The notes: generated by a model not told the origin, from the sequence alone. 64,000 nt of DNA from an uncultured Bacilli bacterium (GCA_934167465.1 CAKPKR010000002.1:62001-126000), one strand, 5' to 3'. Numbered from the stretch's first letter, positions 34,711 through 43,605 are shown. Numbers and translations are program-made.

Positions 34711-36102
34711 TTATTTAGTTTTAGAAACTTCTTGTTCTTCTACTTCCATTTGACTTGCAATTTGGAAATTACGACCAAGTTCCCTTGTCATTGTAGCCAA
34801 TGTAACTTTATAATCTTCTATTTTAGATTCATAATTTGCTATTCTACCATCTTTTTCTGCTATTGATGTATTTAATTCTTGAATATTTTTATCGCGATTT
34901 GAAATTTCTTGATTTTTTCTTTCAATTTCTTCTTTTAATGCTTTAATTTCTGCATCCTTAGAATCAATTGTTCTATTTTTTTCTTCTACAGTGTTTAAAG
35001 ATTGTTCATAGTGAGATTTATATTGATCTCTATCTTTTTCAACCATTGCTTTTTCATCTAATACCCTTTGAGTATTGTTATTAGCATTATTAATTGCCTC
35101 TTTTGATACAGCAGTTATTTCTTCTACTTGTCTATTAGCATATTTTTCTGTTTCTACCATTATTTTACTAATTATTGTATTAAATTCTTTTCCAAAATTT
35201 TCAGTATATTCTTTTTGAATATTTTCAATACTATTTTTATAATCATTTTGAATTGAATTCATTTTTTCTTCTTCTGGATTTGGTTGAGCAACTAACTCTA
35301 TGGATTTTTCTTCTTCAACATTTTTAGTATTATCAACTTTTGGTTGTTCTGATGGAATTTCAATTTCAATATCATCTTCTTTATCAGATAAATCAATATT
35401 TTCAAATGAAATATTTGGTTTAACTGGTTCTATTGAATTTTCTTCAATTGGCTTTTCTAAATCAACTTCGTTATCTATTTTAGTTTCAGTTAAAGGATTA
35501 ATATTGCTTTCTTCGATAGTTTGTTCATAATCAATTGGTTTGATTTCTTCTTCACTTTCTACTGGTAATTCGTTAGTTTCATTTGATTCCATCGGTAATT
35601 CCACAGCATGTAATTCTTTTTCTTCATCAGGATCAACATATCTAGGTATACTTGAAACATATTCATTTTCTGTTTGTTGATTGTCCATTTCTACTTCCTT
35701 ATAATCTTCTCTAGCATTTTGTTCAGAAATTGCATCATCCAATCTTGAATCTATTTTTTCTTTTTGTGTTTTTAAAGCATCTAAAGTTCCTTGAGTTTCA
35801 GATAATAAAGATAAACTTTCATCTGAAGATAATGATTCTTCCATTTTATCAAAATCTTCATTAATTTTTTTAACTGCTTCATCTACTGAAATATTTTCAT
35901 TATTTAAAAATTCTATATAGTCTTCTAAACTATTGTCGCTTAATTTTTCAAGATTCATATTTGATTTAAAAATAACTACATTTTTTACATATAAAAAGAA
36001 TGTTTTAATTTTATTAATTAAGGTAATTTTCCCTTTGCTTTTTTTACTATCTTCTACGATATATGAACTATGTCTTAATGAAGATATTTTAATCTTATTC
36101 AT
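34711..36102 (-). CDS. Acidic coiled-coil protein
   Basis: A 463-residue protein. The start is placed at MNKIKISS, directly after GGAAGGAGTAATAAAT; an upstream in-frame ATG would overlap the preceding gene. Basic N-terminal 40 residues, a helical segment, a long acidic low-complexity linker rich in Glu/Pro/Val (about 160-285), then a C-terminal coiled coil (about 290-455). No membrane helix is obvious. Structurally like the two coiled-coil proteins encoded near 22 kb but without their shared end motif. Unknown function. Confidence 0.7.
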   Translation of the reverse strand: MNKIKISSLRHSSYIVEDSKKSKGKITLINKIKTFFLYVKNVVIFKSNMNLEKLSDNSLEDYIEFLNNENISVDEAVKKINEDFDKMEESLSSDESLSLLSETQGTLDALKTQKEKIDSRLDDAISEQNAREDYKEVEMDNQQTENEYVSSIPRYVDPDEEKELHAVELPMESNETNELPVESEEEIKPIDYEQTIEESNINPLTETKIDNEVDLEKPIEENSIEPVKPNISFENIDLSDKEDDIEIEIPSEQPKVDNTKNVEEEKSIELVAQPNPEEEKMNSIQNDYKNSIENIQKEYTENFGKEFNTIISKIMVETEKYANRQVEEITAVSKEAINNANNNTQRVLDEKAMVEKDRDQYKSHYEQSLNTVEEKNRTIDSKDAEIKALKEEIERKNQEISNRDKNIQELNTSIAEKDGRIANYESKIEDYKVTLATMTRELGRNFQIASQMEVEEQEVSKTK

Positions 36103-36107
36103 ATTTA

Positions 36108-36374
36108 TTACTCCTTCCAATCAACGACAATTTTTTTCATAATGTTTTTAATCATTGCCCATTCTTCATCAGTTTCTATATTTTTTAAAATTGGTTGTTC
36201 TGCGTCCTCATCAACTATTGAAGAATAAAGCGCAATCATACCAGTTTCATCAGTTTCATTAAAAGTATATATTACATATTTTTTTCCAGTTTCTTCAGAT
36301 TCAAAACACAATACTATTTCAGCATCTCTTTCAACACCATTTTTATCTGTAGTTTTTATTGTTTCTTTATTCAT
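36108..36374 (-). CDS. DUF1292 family protein (YrzB-like)
   Basis: An 88-residue acidic protein. The pattern NGVERDAEIVLCFESEETGK followed by KKYVIYTF and a tail with EEWAMI matches DUF1292, a small family widespread in Bacillota whose function is unknown. The start follows GGAGGAAAGT. It ends five bases before the coiled-coil gene, so they are co-transcribed. Confidence 0.8.
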   Translation of the reverse strand: MNKETIKTTDKNGVERDAEIVLCFESEETGKKYVIYTFNETDETGMIALYSSIVDEDAEQPILKNIETDEEWAMIKNIMKKIVVDWKE

Positions 36375-36446
36375 ACTTTCCTCCTATGGTTATTTTACTA
36401 TTACAATTATAGCATAGTGTAAAGTGAATATCAACTAATTTTTGAC

Positions 36447-36475
36447 AAAAAAAAGAGTTTTTAACTCTTATTACA
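36447..36475 (-). terminator. Intrinsic terminator of the fur-family gene
   Basis: Minus-strand hairpin AAGAGTT / AACTCTT followed by an eight-base T run; the stop codon lies in the stem. Confidence 0.8.
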
Positions 36476-36835
36476 TTTATTACAAATTCCATCTATTTCT
36501 ATTTTATGATTTAGTATTTTAAACCCTTTTTCTTCAATATTTTCTATTGGACATATGTCTATTTCTTCTTTCTTATGGCATTTGATACATTTAATATAAT
36601 GAATATGATTTCCCTTTATCCGAAAATATATCTCATCATTATAATTTAAGTTTTTTTCAATTACATTTTTTTCTAGTAATAATTCAATTATTCGATACAT
36701 TGTTGAATTATCTATTTTTATTTTATTTGAAATATTTTTTATTGTGGCATTATCATCCAATTCGTTAATTAAATTTAATATTTCTAATCGTTGCTTTGTT
36801 ACTTTTAAGTTGTTTTTTCTTAACAATTCTTCCAT
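36461..36835 (-). CDS. Fur-family metalloregulator (Fur/Zur/PerR type)
   Basis: A 124-residue repressor with an N-terminal winged helix (VTKQRLEILNLINE, then IDNSTMYRIIELL as recognition region) and a C-terminal dimerization domain. Metal-site residues: the NHIHYIKCIKCHK segment and the final CNKCNK, giving two CxxC pairs for structural zinc. The metal sensed cannot be told from sequence. Its start overlaps the transporter stop by one base, so regulator and transporter form one operon, probably autoregulated through the palindrome upstream. Confidence 0.9.
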   Translation of the reverse strand: MEELLRKNNLKVTKQRLEILNLINELDDNATIKNISNKIKIDNSTMYRIIELLLEKNVIEKNLNYNDEIYFRIKGNHIHYIKCIKCHKKEEIDICPIENIEEKGFKILNHKIEIDGICNKCNKS

Positions 36836-37665
36836 TATATTACTCCTATTAAGTCAATTATGATACCACTTATTACTCCTATTCCATATACTGTGAATAA
36901 AATTTTAAAGTTTTCTTTGATATCTTTATTTGTTTTGAATAGTATTAATATAGCTACACCACTTCCAGTTAATAGTCCCGCCATACATGAACCAAATGAT
37001 ATTGTATTATTTAGATATAATTCGGTTATGGCAACACTTGCACCACAATTAGGTATAAGTCCAATTAAACTTGATATAAATGAACTAAATATATTGTTTT
37101 TTAAAAATAATTTTTCTATTGTTTCTTCACCAAGATATTCAAATCCTAAGTTTAATAAAAATGATATTATTATTATAAATATTGTTATATTTAATGTGTG
37201 TTTTAAAGATGATAAAAATATACTATGTTCACAATGACAATGATCGTGTTCACATAATTCTTTTATTTCTATTTTTTCTTTTTTTCTTAATAATAGATCA
37301 ATTATAAACCCACTAAACATTCCTATAAATACTTTTATTAGTAATATTTTTATAATTATTCCTATTTCTACATTATTACTTAGCATTATTGGAAGCATTT
37401 CATCACTTGTTGATAAATATACTGATATAAGTGTTCCAAGTGTAACTATTCTAGTAACATATAGATTTGTAATTGCTGCTCCAAAACCACATTGAGGAAA
37501 TATTCCTAATAAACTACCAAACAGTGGTCCAAGTTTACCAGACGATGTTATTATTTTTTTATTATTTATTTTATGCTCAATTATTTCTATTAATATAAAT
37601 GTTATTAATAAAAATGGCACTAATTTTAAACTGTCTATTAATGTATCTAATATTATTTCTTTCAT
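36835..37665 (-). CDS. Putative metal transporter (ArsP_2/putative manganese transporter family)
   Basis: A 276-residue integral membrane protein with about eight hydrophobic segments and two internal-repeat-like signatures, GIFPQCGFGAAITNLYVTRI and GLIPNCGASVAITELYLNN. Each has a Cys after Pro-Gln or Pro-Asn, as in the PF11449 putative manganese exporter family. Between them is a cytoplasmic His/Cys-rich loop (CEHDHCHCEH) fit to bind divalent metal. Regulated with its Fur-family partner by a perfect 7-1-7 operator, it probably moves Mn, Fe or Zn. Direction of transport and metal are inferred, not shown. Confidence 0.82.
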   Translation of the reverse strand: MKEIILDTLIDSLKLVPFLLITFILIEIIEHKINNKKIITSSGKLGPLFGSLLGIFPQCGFGAAITNLYVTRIVTLGTLISVYLSTSDEMLPIMLSNNVEIGIIIKILLIKVFIGMFSGFIIDLLLRKKEKIEIKELCEHDHCHCEHSIFLSSLKHTLNITIFIIIISFLLNLGFEYLGEETIEKLFLKNNIFSSFISSLIGLIPNCGASVAITELYLNNTISFGSCMAGLLTGSGVAILILFKTNKDIKENFKILFTVYGIGVISGIIIDLIGVI

Positions 37666-37678
37666 TTTTATTTCCTTT

Positions 37679-37730
37679 CTAAATGCAATTTAATTGCATT
37701 TAGTATAACACATATATTTTTTTTAGACAA
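37679..37730 (-). promoter_or_regulatory. Promoter and Fur-type 7-1-7 operator of the metal-transport operon
   Basis: Promoter TTGTCT-17-TATACT on the minus strand. Overlapping the -10 box is a perfect 25-bp palindrome (37679-37703) with core TGCAATT-T-AATTGCA, the same 7-1-7 geometry as Fur/Zur/PerR boxes. Binding there would block transcription start. Confidence 0.8.
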
Positions 37731-37784
37731 TATTTTTGTTTTACTTTGGAGATTATTAATGTTATAATTTTTTTAGGTGATATT

Positions 37785-38156
37785 ATGCAGTCTACACACT
37801 ACTTTCTAACATTTGGTGTTAATGCAGGTTTTTCCAAAAATAATACGGAAGCTAATAAATTAGAAATTGGCGAAAAAATTAAAGAGTTGACTGATGAAGT
37901 TGAGAACAAAACTGGTATTTATGTGTCTGGTGTTTTAATCAAAAATTCGGCTTTATATAAAAATGAATGGGATTGTCCATATGGTGGTGAGGTTACTTTC
38001 ACTTATATGGGTGACCGAAATAATAATTTTTGTCATGATGATAAAGCGTATAGAGAAGCTGTCGTAATGCTTGCTACTAAGATTAAGAAAGAATTTAAAC
38101 AGGAAGAAATAATTGTTTCTTTTACACATTCTGATCTAGTTTATATTGATGATTAA
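37785..38156 (+). CDS. Conserved-looking hypothetical protein
   Basis: A 123-residue soluble protein, divergent from the metal-transport operon. The start is set at MQSTHYFLT after AGGTGATATT, not at an upstream ATG in the promoter region. It begins with a beta strand, then an amphipathic helix (EANKLEIGEKIKELTDEVEN), alternates strands and helices, and has two cysteines (DCPYGG, NFCHDD). I do not recognise the family. Confidence 0.6.
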   Translation: MQSTHYFLTFGVNAGFSKNNTEANKLEIGEKIKELTDEVENKTGIYVSGVLIKNSALYKNEWDCPYGGEVTFTYMGDRNNNFCHDDKAYREAVVMLATKIKKEFKQEEIIVSFTHSDLVYIDD

Positions 38157-38219
38157 AAAACTTTTAGAGTTTCTTTTTTTATAAATTACTATATTTTTTT
38201 CTTAACAAATTATAATCAT

Positions 38220-38981
38220 TTAAAGTGTTTTTTGCATTATGTCATATTCTCTAACAAATTTTATTTTATGTTTTTGTTTATTTCTTGCTTCATTAGCTTG
38301 ATTTAATGTTTCAATGTTTTTACCAATATATTCATTCAAATATTTTTTAAAGTAATATAGAAATTCATTTATATTAGTATCTTTTTCGGTATATAATTCA
38401 TTTAAAGTTTTATTTTTTTCCACAAATTCGTTAAAATATGAATCTATTAAGAATAATTTTATTCCGGTATTAAAGTTATATCTGTTTCTTCTTAAAAGCT
38501 CATTATAGTCTAAATCTGAAAAACAATATTCTATAGGATCGACTATATTTATTTTTTTATTTCCATACATTGTATTATATAATACATCATATGTTAAAAT
38601 TCCATAATCACTTATTATCTTGATATCTTCATCTACTTTTTTTACTGCTTCTATAAAATAATCTAGTTTTATTTGTAAAGGATTTATTTTATCTATATTT
38701 TTTCCTTTTATGAATGGACAAATATATCCTATAACTTTATTTTTAAATAATATTGCTTCTTCTATAAATATATATGTTTTATTTTTACAATCATTGAATT
38801 TTAATAATTCCTTTTCATCTATTTCATAGTAATATTCTTCATCATCTTCAAAAAAATCATGAAATATTTTAATTACTTTTGATGTTTTTGAATCATAAAA
38901 AACAGTACCTTGAGAACCATCACCTATTATTTTAAGTCTATTTATATAATTTACGAATTCACTTTTACTTTTTGCTTCCAT
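38220..38981 (-). CDS. Protein-kinase-like protein, coupled to the ART-like gene
   Basis: A 253-residue protein with kinase-fold features: a glycine-rich loop IGDGSQGTVFYD near residue 17, a VIKIF strand with the likely ATP-binding Lys near 36, a hinge after YICPFIKG, and a catalytic-loop-like GILTYDVLYNTMY followed by INIVDP in place of DFG. The Asp and Asn of the catalytic loop and the Asp of the last motif are present, but the usual HRD is absent, so it is an atypical kinase or pseudokinase. Its start overlaps the ADP-ribosyltransferase-like gene by 31 bases. Target unknown. Confidence 0.6.
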   Translation of the reverse strand: MEAKSKSEFVNYINRLKIIGDGSQGTVFYDSKTSKVIKIFHDFFEDDEEYYYEIDEKELLKFNDCKNKTYIFIEEAILFKNKVIGYICPFIKGKNIDKINPLQIKLDYFIEAVKKVDEDIKIISDYGILTYDVLYNTMYGNKKINIVDPIEYCFSDLDYNELLRRNRYNFNTGIKLFLIDSYFNEFVEKNKTLNELYTEKDTNINEFLYYFKKYLNEYIGKNIETLNQANEARNKQKHKIKFVREYDIMQKTL

Positions 38982-39952
38982 TTTATTTTTTCCCTTAATA
39001 ATTGGTTTTCTTTTACTTTTTGCAATATAAATCTATTTGCTTCATTTAGTTCATATTGATTGTATTCCCCAGATTCAGATAATTTTTTAAAAGAAATATT
39101 TTCTGTATAATATTTTTCTAATATATAGTTAATTATGTTATGGTCATCTTGAAACATTTTTTTCATTTCAGTTAATATATTAAATCTCCAGCAATATTTC
39201 TCCCCTGCTGATAATTGATAATATTCTTCTGTTAATAAATCATTTAATAATAATTCATATTGTAGTGGATTCAAAATAGCAACAATTTTTTCTTTTGGAA
39301 CCTTGTTATAATAAATTACTTCTTTATCCGATATTGTATAATTGAACCCTCTATAGTATATACTAGTCGGTGTTTTATCTGCATTAATCATAAATTCAAT
39401 ATTTTCTTGAATTTTTTCTCTAGAACTAAGGTCAAGAGCAATTAATTCATCAGAACCTATATTATCAAAGGTATTAACTATATTACTATCAACTACTACT
39501 ATAATATTTTTTTCTTGTTTTTCATAATAACTTCTTACTAAACTTAAATCTGTTGAAAAAGAAATCCATGGATAATCAATACTGCTGCCATTAGTAATAT
39601 GACCATTTTTAGTTGAAAGGATATTTCCAAATTGACTTAAAAAATATTCATCGTTAGTGAGCTTTACATTTCTTAAGATATCATTGGCTATTTTTTGATT
39701 CATATTTGCAATGTTGATTATTTCTGGAATATGAAGATCAAGATTAAAATTACCTCTTATTTCACGATATATTAAATTTAATTCTTTATCTGTCATTTGT
39801 GAGAGAGGATTATTTTCTTTACGAAAATTAGAATATAATAGTAGTTCATAATCAGAATATATTACTTCATCAATTATTGATTTTGCTATTAAACCATTTT
39901 TAGTTGGATTTATTCTTTCATCCATTTTATTTATTGCTCTATAAATGTACAT
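38951..39952 (-). CDS. Possible ADP-ribosyltransferase-like protein
   Basis: A 333-residue soluble protein, no signal peptide. Three segments resemble the R-S-E active site of mono-ADP-ribosyltransferases: MYIYRAIN at the N-terminus (Arg in the first strand), PWISFSTDLSLVRSYYE near 130 (Ser-Thr-Ser-like) and ISDKEVIYYNKVPKEKIVAI near 225 (Glu region). Overall identity is too low for certainty. The start follows GGAGGGATAAT. It is translationally coupled to the kinase-like protein, which could be its partner or control. An APH-like gene follows upstream on the same strand. Alternatively this is an unrelated protein of unknown fold. Confidence 0.45.
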   Translation of the reverse strand: MYIYRAINKMDERINPTKNGLIAKSIIDEVIYSDYELLLYSNFRKENNPLSQMTDKELNLIYREIRGNFNLDLHIPEIINIANMNQKIANDILRNVKLTNDEYFLSQFGNILSTKNGHITNGSSIDYPWISFSTDLSLVRSYYEKQEKNIIVVVDSNIVNTFDNIGSDELIALDLSSREKIQENIEFMINADKTPTSIYYRGFNYTISDKEVIYYNKVPKEKIVAILNPLQYELLLNDLLTEEYYQLSAGEKYCWRFNILTEMKKMFQDDHNIINYILEKYYTENISFKKLSESGEYNQYELNEANRFILQKVKENQLLREKIKWKQKVKVNS

Positions 39953-40029
39953 ATTATCCCTCCTTTATTGGCTTGATATTATATACCTTATTTTTCAGAA
40001 ATGCAAATTTATATTTATAAAAATATTTA

Positions 40030-40065
40030 AAAACAAGGATAAAATTAATCTAATCCTTGTTTTCG
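40030..40065 (-). terminator. Intrinsic terminator of the APH-like gene
   Basis: Minus-strand hairpin AAAACAAGGAT / ATCCTTGTTTT followed by T-rich sequence; it overlaps the stop codon. Confidence 0.8.
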
Positions 40066-41112
40066 GAATAAAATTTTTTCTAAATCTTCATTACTTAGGA
40101 ATTCTGAAAATTTATCATATACTTTTTTTCTATCTTCTTTCGAATAAGCGGTTACTACATTATCTATTAAAAACGCACGACAAAATAGTTTAAAAATGAA
40201 TTCTTTTTTTAGTTCATTTTCTATATTGAATTTTTCAAATAGTTCCTTTATAAATTTATATTGCTTTAATATAATATTTTGCTTTAACTTTCTTATTTCA
40301 TTTAGTTCATAATTTGACAATTCATTATGCATTGTTTCTACTAACCAAGGAGAATATTTATAAATTAGGTAATCCTCTCTAGCATAAAAATGCCAATAAT
40401 ATATAGCAAAATCATTTAAAATAGGATTATAATCAAATGTATCTGTATCCCAAAATGTTCCATCTAAGCTGAAATTAAAATCGTGAAAATCACCATGTGT
40501 ATATACAAAAACAGTTTTATGATTATTGTTGAAATAATTTTTTAATTCTTTAAGATAGTTGTCATATTTAATTTCTAATCCTGGGCAAATTTCTTTAATG
40601 TCATTTAATAATTTTTCGGCATTTTCTCCATAAAAACTTTGAAATCTCTTTCCGCTAAATCTCTCCATAAAAAATCTATCCGACTTTCTATTATTTTTAT
40701 TCTCTTCTACAAATGTTGTTTCTAAATATAATTTATTTAAATTAGAAAAAAATTTGTTAATTTTTACTGTTTTCTCCTCTAATGTGTATTTTTTGCTTCT
40801 TAAATAGTTAAATGAGTTCCCATTTATAGTATCAAAATATTTATAAAGATTAATTATCTTATCATTATTTTTGAGCTCGTAATATTTGTCAACTATTTTG
40901 AATTTTCCATCTATTTTAAATTTTATTTCATCTTCATCATTGTATTCATCATTATCTATTATTTTGAAAAAATATTTATCATTTTTTTCGGTGAATATAC
41001 CAGCTCTATTTGGATTTTTTTCTTTTCTCAATTTATAAAAGTAAAATTGATCATTGAATTTTTGGTCTAAATAACATCTTTCAATATATTGAGTAATTTC
41101 TTTATAATTCAT
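40045..41112 (-). CDS. Aminoglycoside phosphotransferase-like kinase
   Basis: A 355-residue protein of the APH/choline-kinase fold. The catalytic loop is VYTHGDFHDFNFS near residue 208 (HGDxHxxN type), followed by the metal-binding FWDTDTFDYNP (usual I-D-x-D/x-E-x). N-terminal lobe: KNDKYFFKIID with the likely ATP Lys. The substrate may be an antibiotic, sugar alcohol or other small molecule; nothing here decides it. It has its own terminator; the 5' side is only ~120 bases from the collagen-like gene. Confidence 0.75.
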   Translation of the reverse strand: MNYKEITQYIERCYLDQKFNDQFYFYKLRKEKNPNRAGIFTEKNDKYFFKIIDNDEYNDEDEIKFKIDGKFKIVDKYYELKNNDKIINLYKYFDTINGNSFNYLRSKKYTLEEKTVKINKFFSNLNKLYLETTFVEENKNNRKSDRFFMERFSGKRFQSFYGENAEKLLNDIKEICPGLEIKYDNYLKELKNYFNNNHKTVFVYTHGDFHDFNFSLDGTFWDTDTFDYNPILNDFAIYYWHFYAREDYLIYKYSPWLVETMHNELSNYELNEIRKLKQNIILKQYKFIKELFEKFNIENELKKEFIFKLFCRAFLIDNVVTAYSKEDRKKVYDKFSEFLSNEDLEKILFRKQGLD

Positions 41113-41214
41113 ATTAATCCTCCATATAATTATATATATGTTTAATTATACATCTAAATTATTTATTTTAGTAGTAAATTTTTGTAATTTTTAAAAAATT
41201 CTAAAAAAAAGAAC

Positions 41215-41236
41215 ATATTGTTCTTAAAGATTTAAT
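41215..41236 (-). terminator. Intrinsic terminator of the collagen-like gene
   Basis: Minus-strand hairpin AAGAACA / TGTTCTT with an ATA loop and a T run. Confidence 0.75.
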
Positions 41237-41812
41237 GTACTTTCACGATGGTTAATACTGCATTTGTATTGTCACCAAATGATAAATCTGTTTCACTTTC
41301 GGCTCTTATACTTAATGTAAGTACATCTTCTTTTATAAGTGCTGTCAAAACTCTATTACTAACATTACCAATGGAATTAGCTTGCCAATTTATGACAATA
41401 TTACTTGCTGGTATTAATAAATCATTGTTTCTAATGGATACTGTAAGTTTACAATCATTTTTCGGTGTTGCACTAAAATAATATGAAATTTGATATAATC
41501 CTGGTTCCCTTATATCTATAGAATTTTCAGTGTTATAATCTGCAAAAAAAGCTGGTCCATTAGATGTTAGAGGAACAATTGTATCAACTTGTGTTTCTAA
41601 TTTCAAGTCTCTTTTTTCATCTAAGTATCTTTCAGCATAAGCAACTATTTCTGTTGAACCTATTGGTCCTTGTGGACCCAGAGGTCCAGGAGATCCTTGT
41701 GGTCCAGTCGGACCTTGAATGTAACGGTATTTTACATTTTTATTATCTTCTTCTATTTTTTTCTTGCTTTTTCAAACCCATCATCACAAGAGTATTTATT
41801 TCTATTATTCAT
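41232..41812 (-). pseudogene. Collagen-like surface (BclA-type) gene with an A7 frameshift
   Basis: The ATG after GGAGGTTAGTATAT opens a frame (MNNRNKYSCDDGFEKARKK) that stops at TAG right after an A7 run (41756-41762). One extra A would continue it into IEEDNKNVKYRYI, a short collagen-like stretch of Gly-x-y triplets (GPTGPQGSPGPLGPQGPIGS) and a C-terminal beta domain. That domain (TIVPLTSNGPAFFADYN, LYQISYYFSATP) resembles the trimeric tip of BclA-type exosporium or surface proteins. Translation of the rest could otherwise begin only at a poor TTG. The run may be a phase switch, a slippage site, a sequencing error or true decay. The intact protein would have ~193 residues. Confidence 0.7.
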
Positions 41813-41954
41813 ATATACTAACCTCCAATATAGTTTATGTTAAAATGATTGAAATAGTTAATTTCTAATTTATTAATTTTTATATCAGAGATAATTTCAA
41901 TACTAATGATTTAACATAAAAAATAAAAATGATAAAATATAAATAAATACATAA

Positions 41955-41990
41955 ACAAAACACTGCTAAATTAGCAGTGTTTTAATATTA
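41955..41990 (-). terminator. Intrinsic terminator of the receiver-domain gene
   Basis: Minus-strand hairpin AAAACACTGCTAA / TTAGCAGTGTTTT, perfect 13-bp arms, then T residues. Confidence 0.85.
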
Positions 41991-41992
41991 TA

Positions 41993-42646
41993 TTAATATA
42001 GACTTCTTTTATTTTTTTTCTTAGTTAATATAGGGACTTTCTCTTGTTCAATTTTTTCATATGTTAACGGAGAATATTGTTCAGTTTTATAATTACAATT
42101 TTTTTTCAATTTATATTTTCCTAATATACTTGTTTCATTTTGTTCATCTATATCAACTCTACGATTTATATTTTTATAATTTTTGCAATCAACTATTTCT
42201 TCTTTTTTCTGAATTTCTTTATAAAATTCCATATCAGTTAATATTTTTTGAAATATTTCATCTAAACTTACACTAGAATCATATTTAATTATATAATTAT
42301 AGTCACATTCTTCAATATCAGCTGATGAGCAAACTATAATTGGTAAATCTTTTAATCCTCTTTCTCTTATTACATCAACAATATTTTTTGCATATGGTTT
42401 TAAATCTATTTCATCATCATATAATGGCATAATATTATCAGTTATTATAAAATCAAATGGTTCAAAAACTTGTTTCACATTATGTTTTAATATTAAAGCT
42501 AAACCTGAATTTCTTGATTTGCACCAAGTAATCTGTGGACTAATCAATCTATTTAAAGAATCTTTAATCTGTGTATATTTAAATTCACTATCATCTATTA
42601 TTAATACTCTAACTTTACGCAATATATTTTCTTTAAAATCGTTCAT
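41993..42646 (-). CDS. Stand-alone response-regulator receiver domain protein
   Basis: A 217-residue protein. The receiver domain (about 10-135) has the acidic pocket VLIIDDSE, the phospho-acceptor Asp in FIITDNIMP near 68, the Ser/Thr switch in IVCSSAD and Lys in IIKYDSS. The last ~75 residues are polar, Lys/Glu/Asn-rich and show no DNA-binding or enzymatic output domain. It may act by protein contact. No histidine kinase lies nearby. It starts 15 bases after the Qng1 gene, so they share a transcript. Confidence 0.8.
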   Translation of the reverse strand: MNDFKENILRKVRVLIIDDSEFKYTQIKDSLNRLISPQITWCKSRNSGLALILKHNVKQVFEPFDFIITDNIMPLYDDEIDLKPYAKNIVDVIRERGLKDLPIIVCSSADIEECDYNYIIKYDSSVSLDEIFQKILTDMEFYKEIQKKEEIVDCKNYKNINRRVDIDEQNETSILGKYKLKKNCNYKTEQYSPLTYEKIEQEKVPILTKKKNKRSLY

Positions 42647-42660
42647 ATTTTCACCCTGTT

Positions 42661-43605
42661 TTAATATGATGTTGTCCTAGTTAAGTGATAAGGCTTATAT
42701 TTCTTAGTTTTATCTTGACCTTTACTCCAAATAAAATCATTTATATCAATTCTATCAATACTTTTATTTATTTGTTCATATATATAATTAACTACGACTA
42801 TCATACTTGCTCTAATTTCAACTTCATATTCACTATTTTCTTTTATTTGTGTTTTAGTTTCTAATATTGAAGATAACTCTGTGTCATATTCTAAAATACC
42901 AAAACCTTGCATTACTTGTGGTATTTTATAATCTGCACAACCTACTAGATTAGAATAATTAACATTTCTTTGTTCTTTAATTTCAATTACGTGTAAAATA
43001 TCAGAAGTTAATAATTGAGCTAATTTATAAAAATATATAGTTTTTCCATCATAAGTTCTAGTATCTTCAAAACTACTAAAATTACTAATTATAGTTTTAA
43101 ATACTTCTTGATCTGTATTCATATTTGTTATAGTGTCATAAAAATTTCCATTCATTTTAGTATTTACTGTTTTTACTATATCGGTAACTATTTTATATCT
43201 TTCTTTCAAAAGTGGTATATCAATATTTCCTTTTAATATATCTTTGAATTCTTCTAAAGTCATATTTTCTAGTTGTTTATAAACTTCAATACTATCACGA
43301 TTTTTAAATAAATTAAAAATGCAATGTAATAGTGCTATAGCACCATCTAATTCTTTTCCATCGGCATCTATTGTCCACTTAGGATTACCCCAAAAAGAAA
43401 AATCTATTGAATCATATATAAGTAAAAAATTAATTATGTCTCTAACATTCATATCATAAACGCCATAAGGCACTTTAGTTAAATAATGAATATTATCAAA
43501 CTTTAATAATTCATCTATTAATTCAGTTGCTTTGTCATAATTAATTTTTATATGTTTTGCATTATCAACTACAAACTTACTTGTTTCTAAAACTTCATTT
43601 AACAT
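42661..43605 (-). CDS. Queuosine salvage protein (Qng1/DUF2419 family)
   Basis: A 314-residue protein; the ATG at MLNEVLE is chosen. Family blocks in order: SKFVVDNAKHIKINYDKATE, FSFWGNPKWTIDADGKELDG, ALLHCIFNLF, IDIPLLKERYKIV, FSSFEDTRTYDG, YKLAQLLTSD, GCADYKIPQVMQGFGILEYD and YEVEIRASMIV. These match my memory of DUF2419, now known as queuosine 5'-phosphate N-glycosylase, which frees queuine for reuse in tRNA; the ADY Asp is the likely catalytic residue. The enzyme is best known from eukaryotes and only scattered bacteria. It is co-transcribed with a receiver-domain protein. Confidence 0.82.
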   Translation of the reverse strand: MLNEVLETSKFVVDNAKHIKINYDKATELIDELLKFDNIHYLTKVPYGVYDMNVRDIINFLLIYDSIDFSFWGNPKWTIDADGKELDGAIALLHCIFNLFKNRDSIEVYKQLENMTLEEFKDILKGNIDIPLLKERYKIVTDIVKTVNTKMNGNFYDTITNMNTDQEVFKTIISNFSSFEDTRTYDGKTIYFYKLAQLLTSDILHVIEIKEQRNVNYSNLVGCADYKIPQVMQGFGILEYDTELSSILETKTQIKENSEYEVEIRASMIVVVNYIYEQINKSIDRIDINDFIWSKGQDKTKKYKPYHLTRTTSY

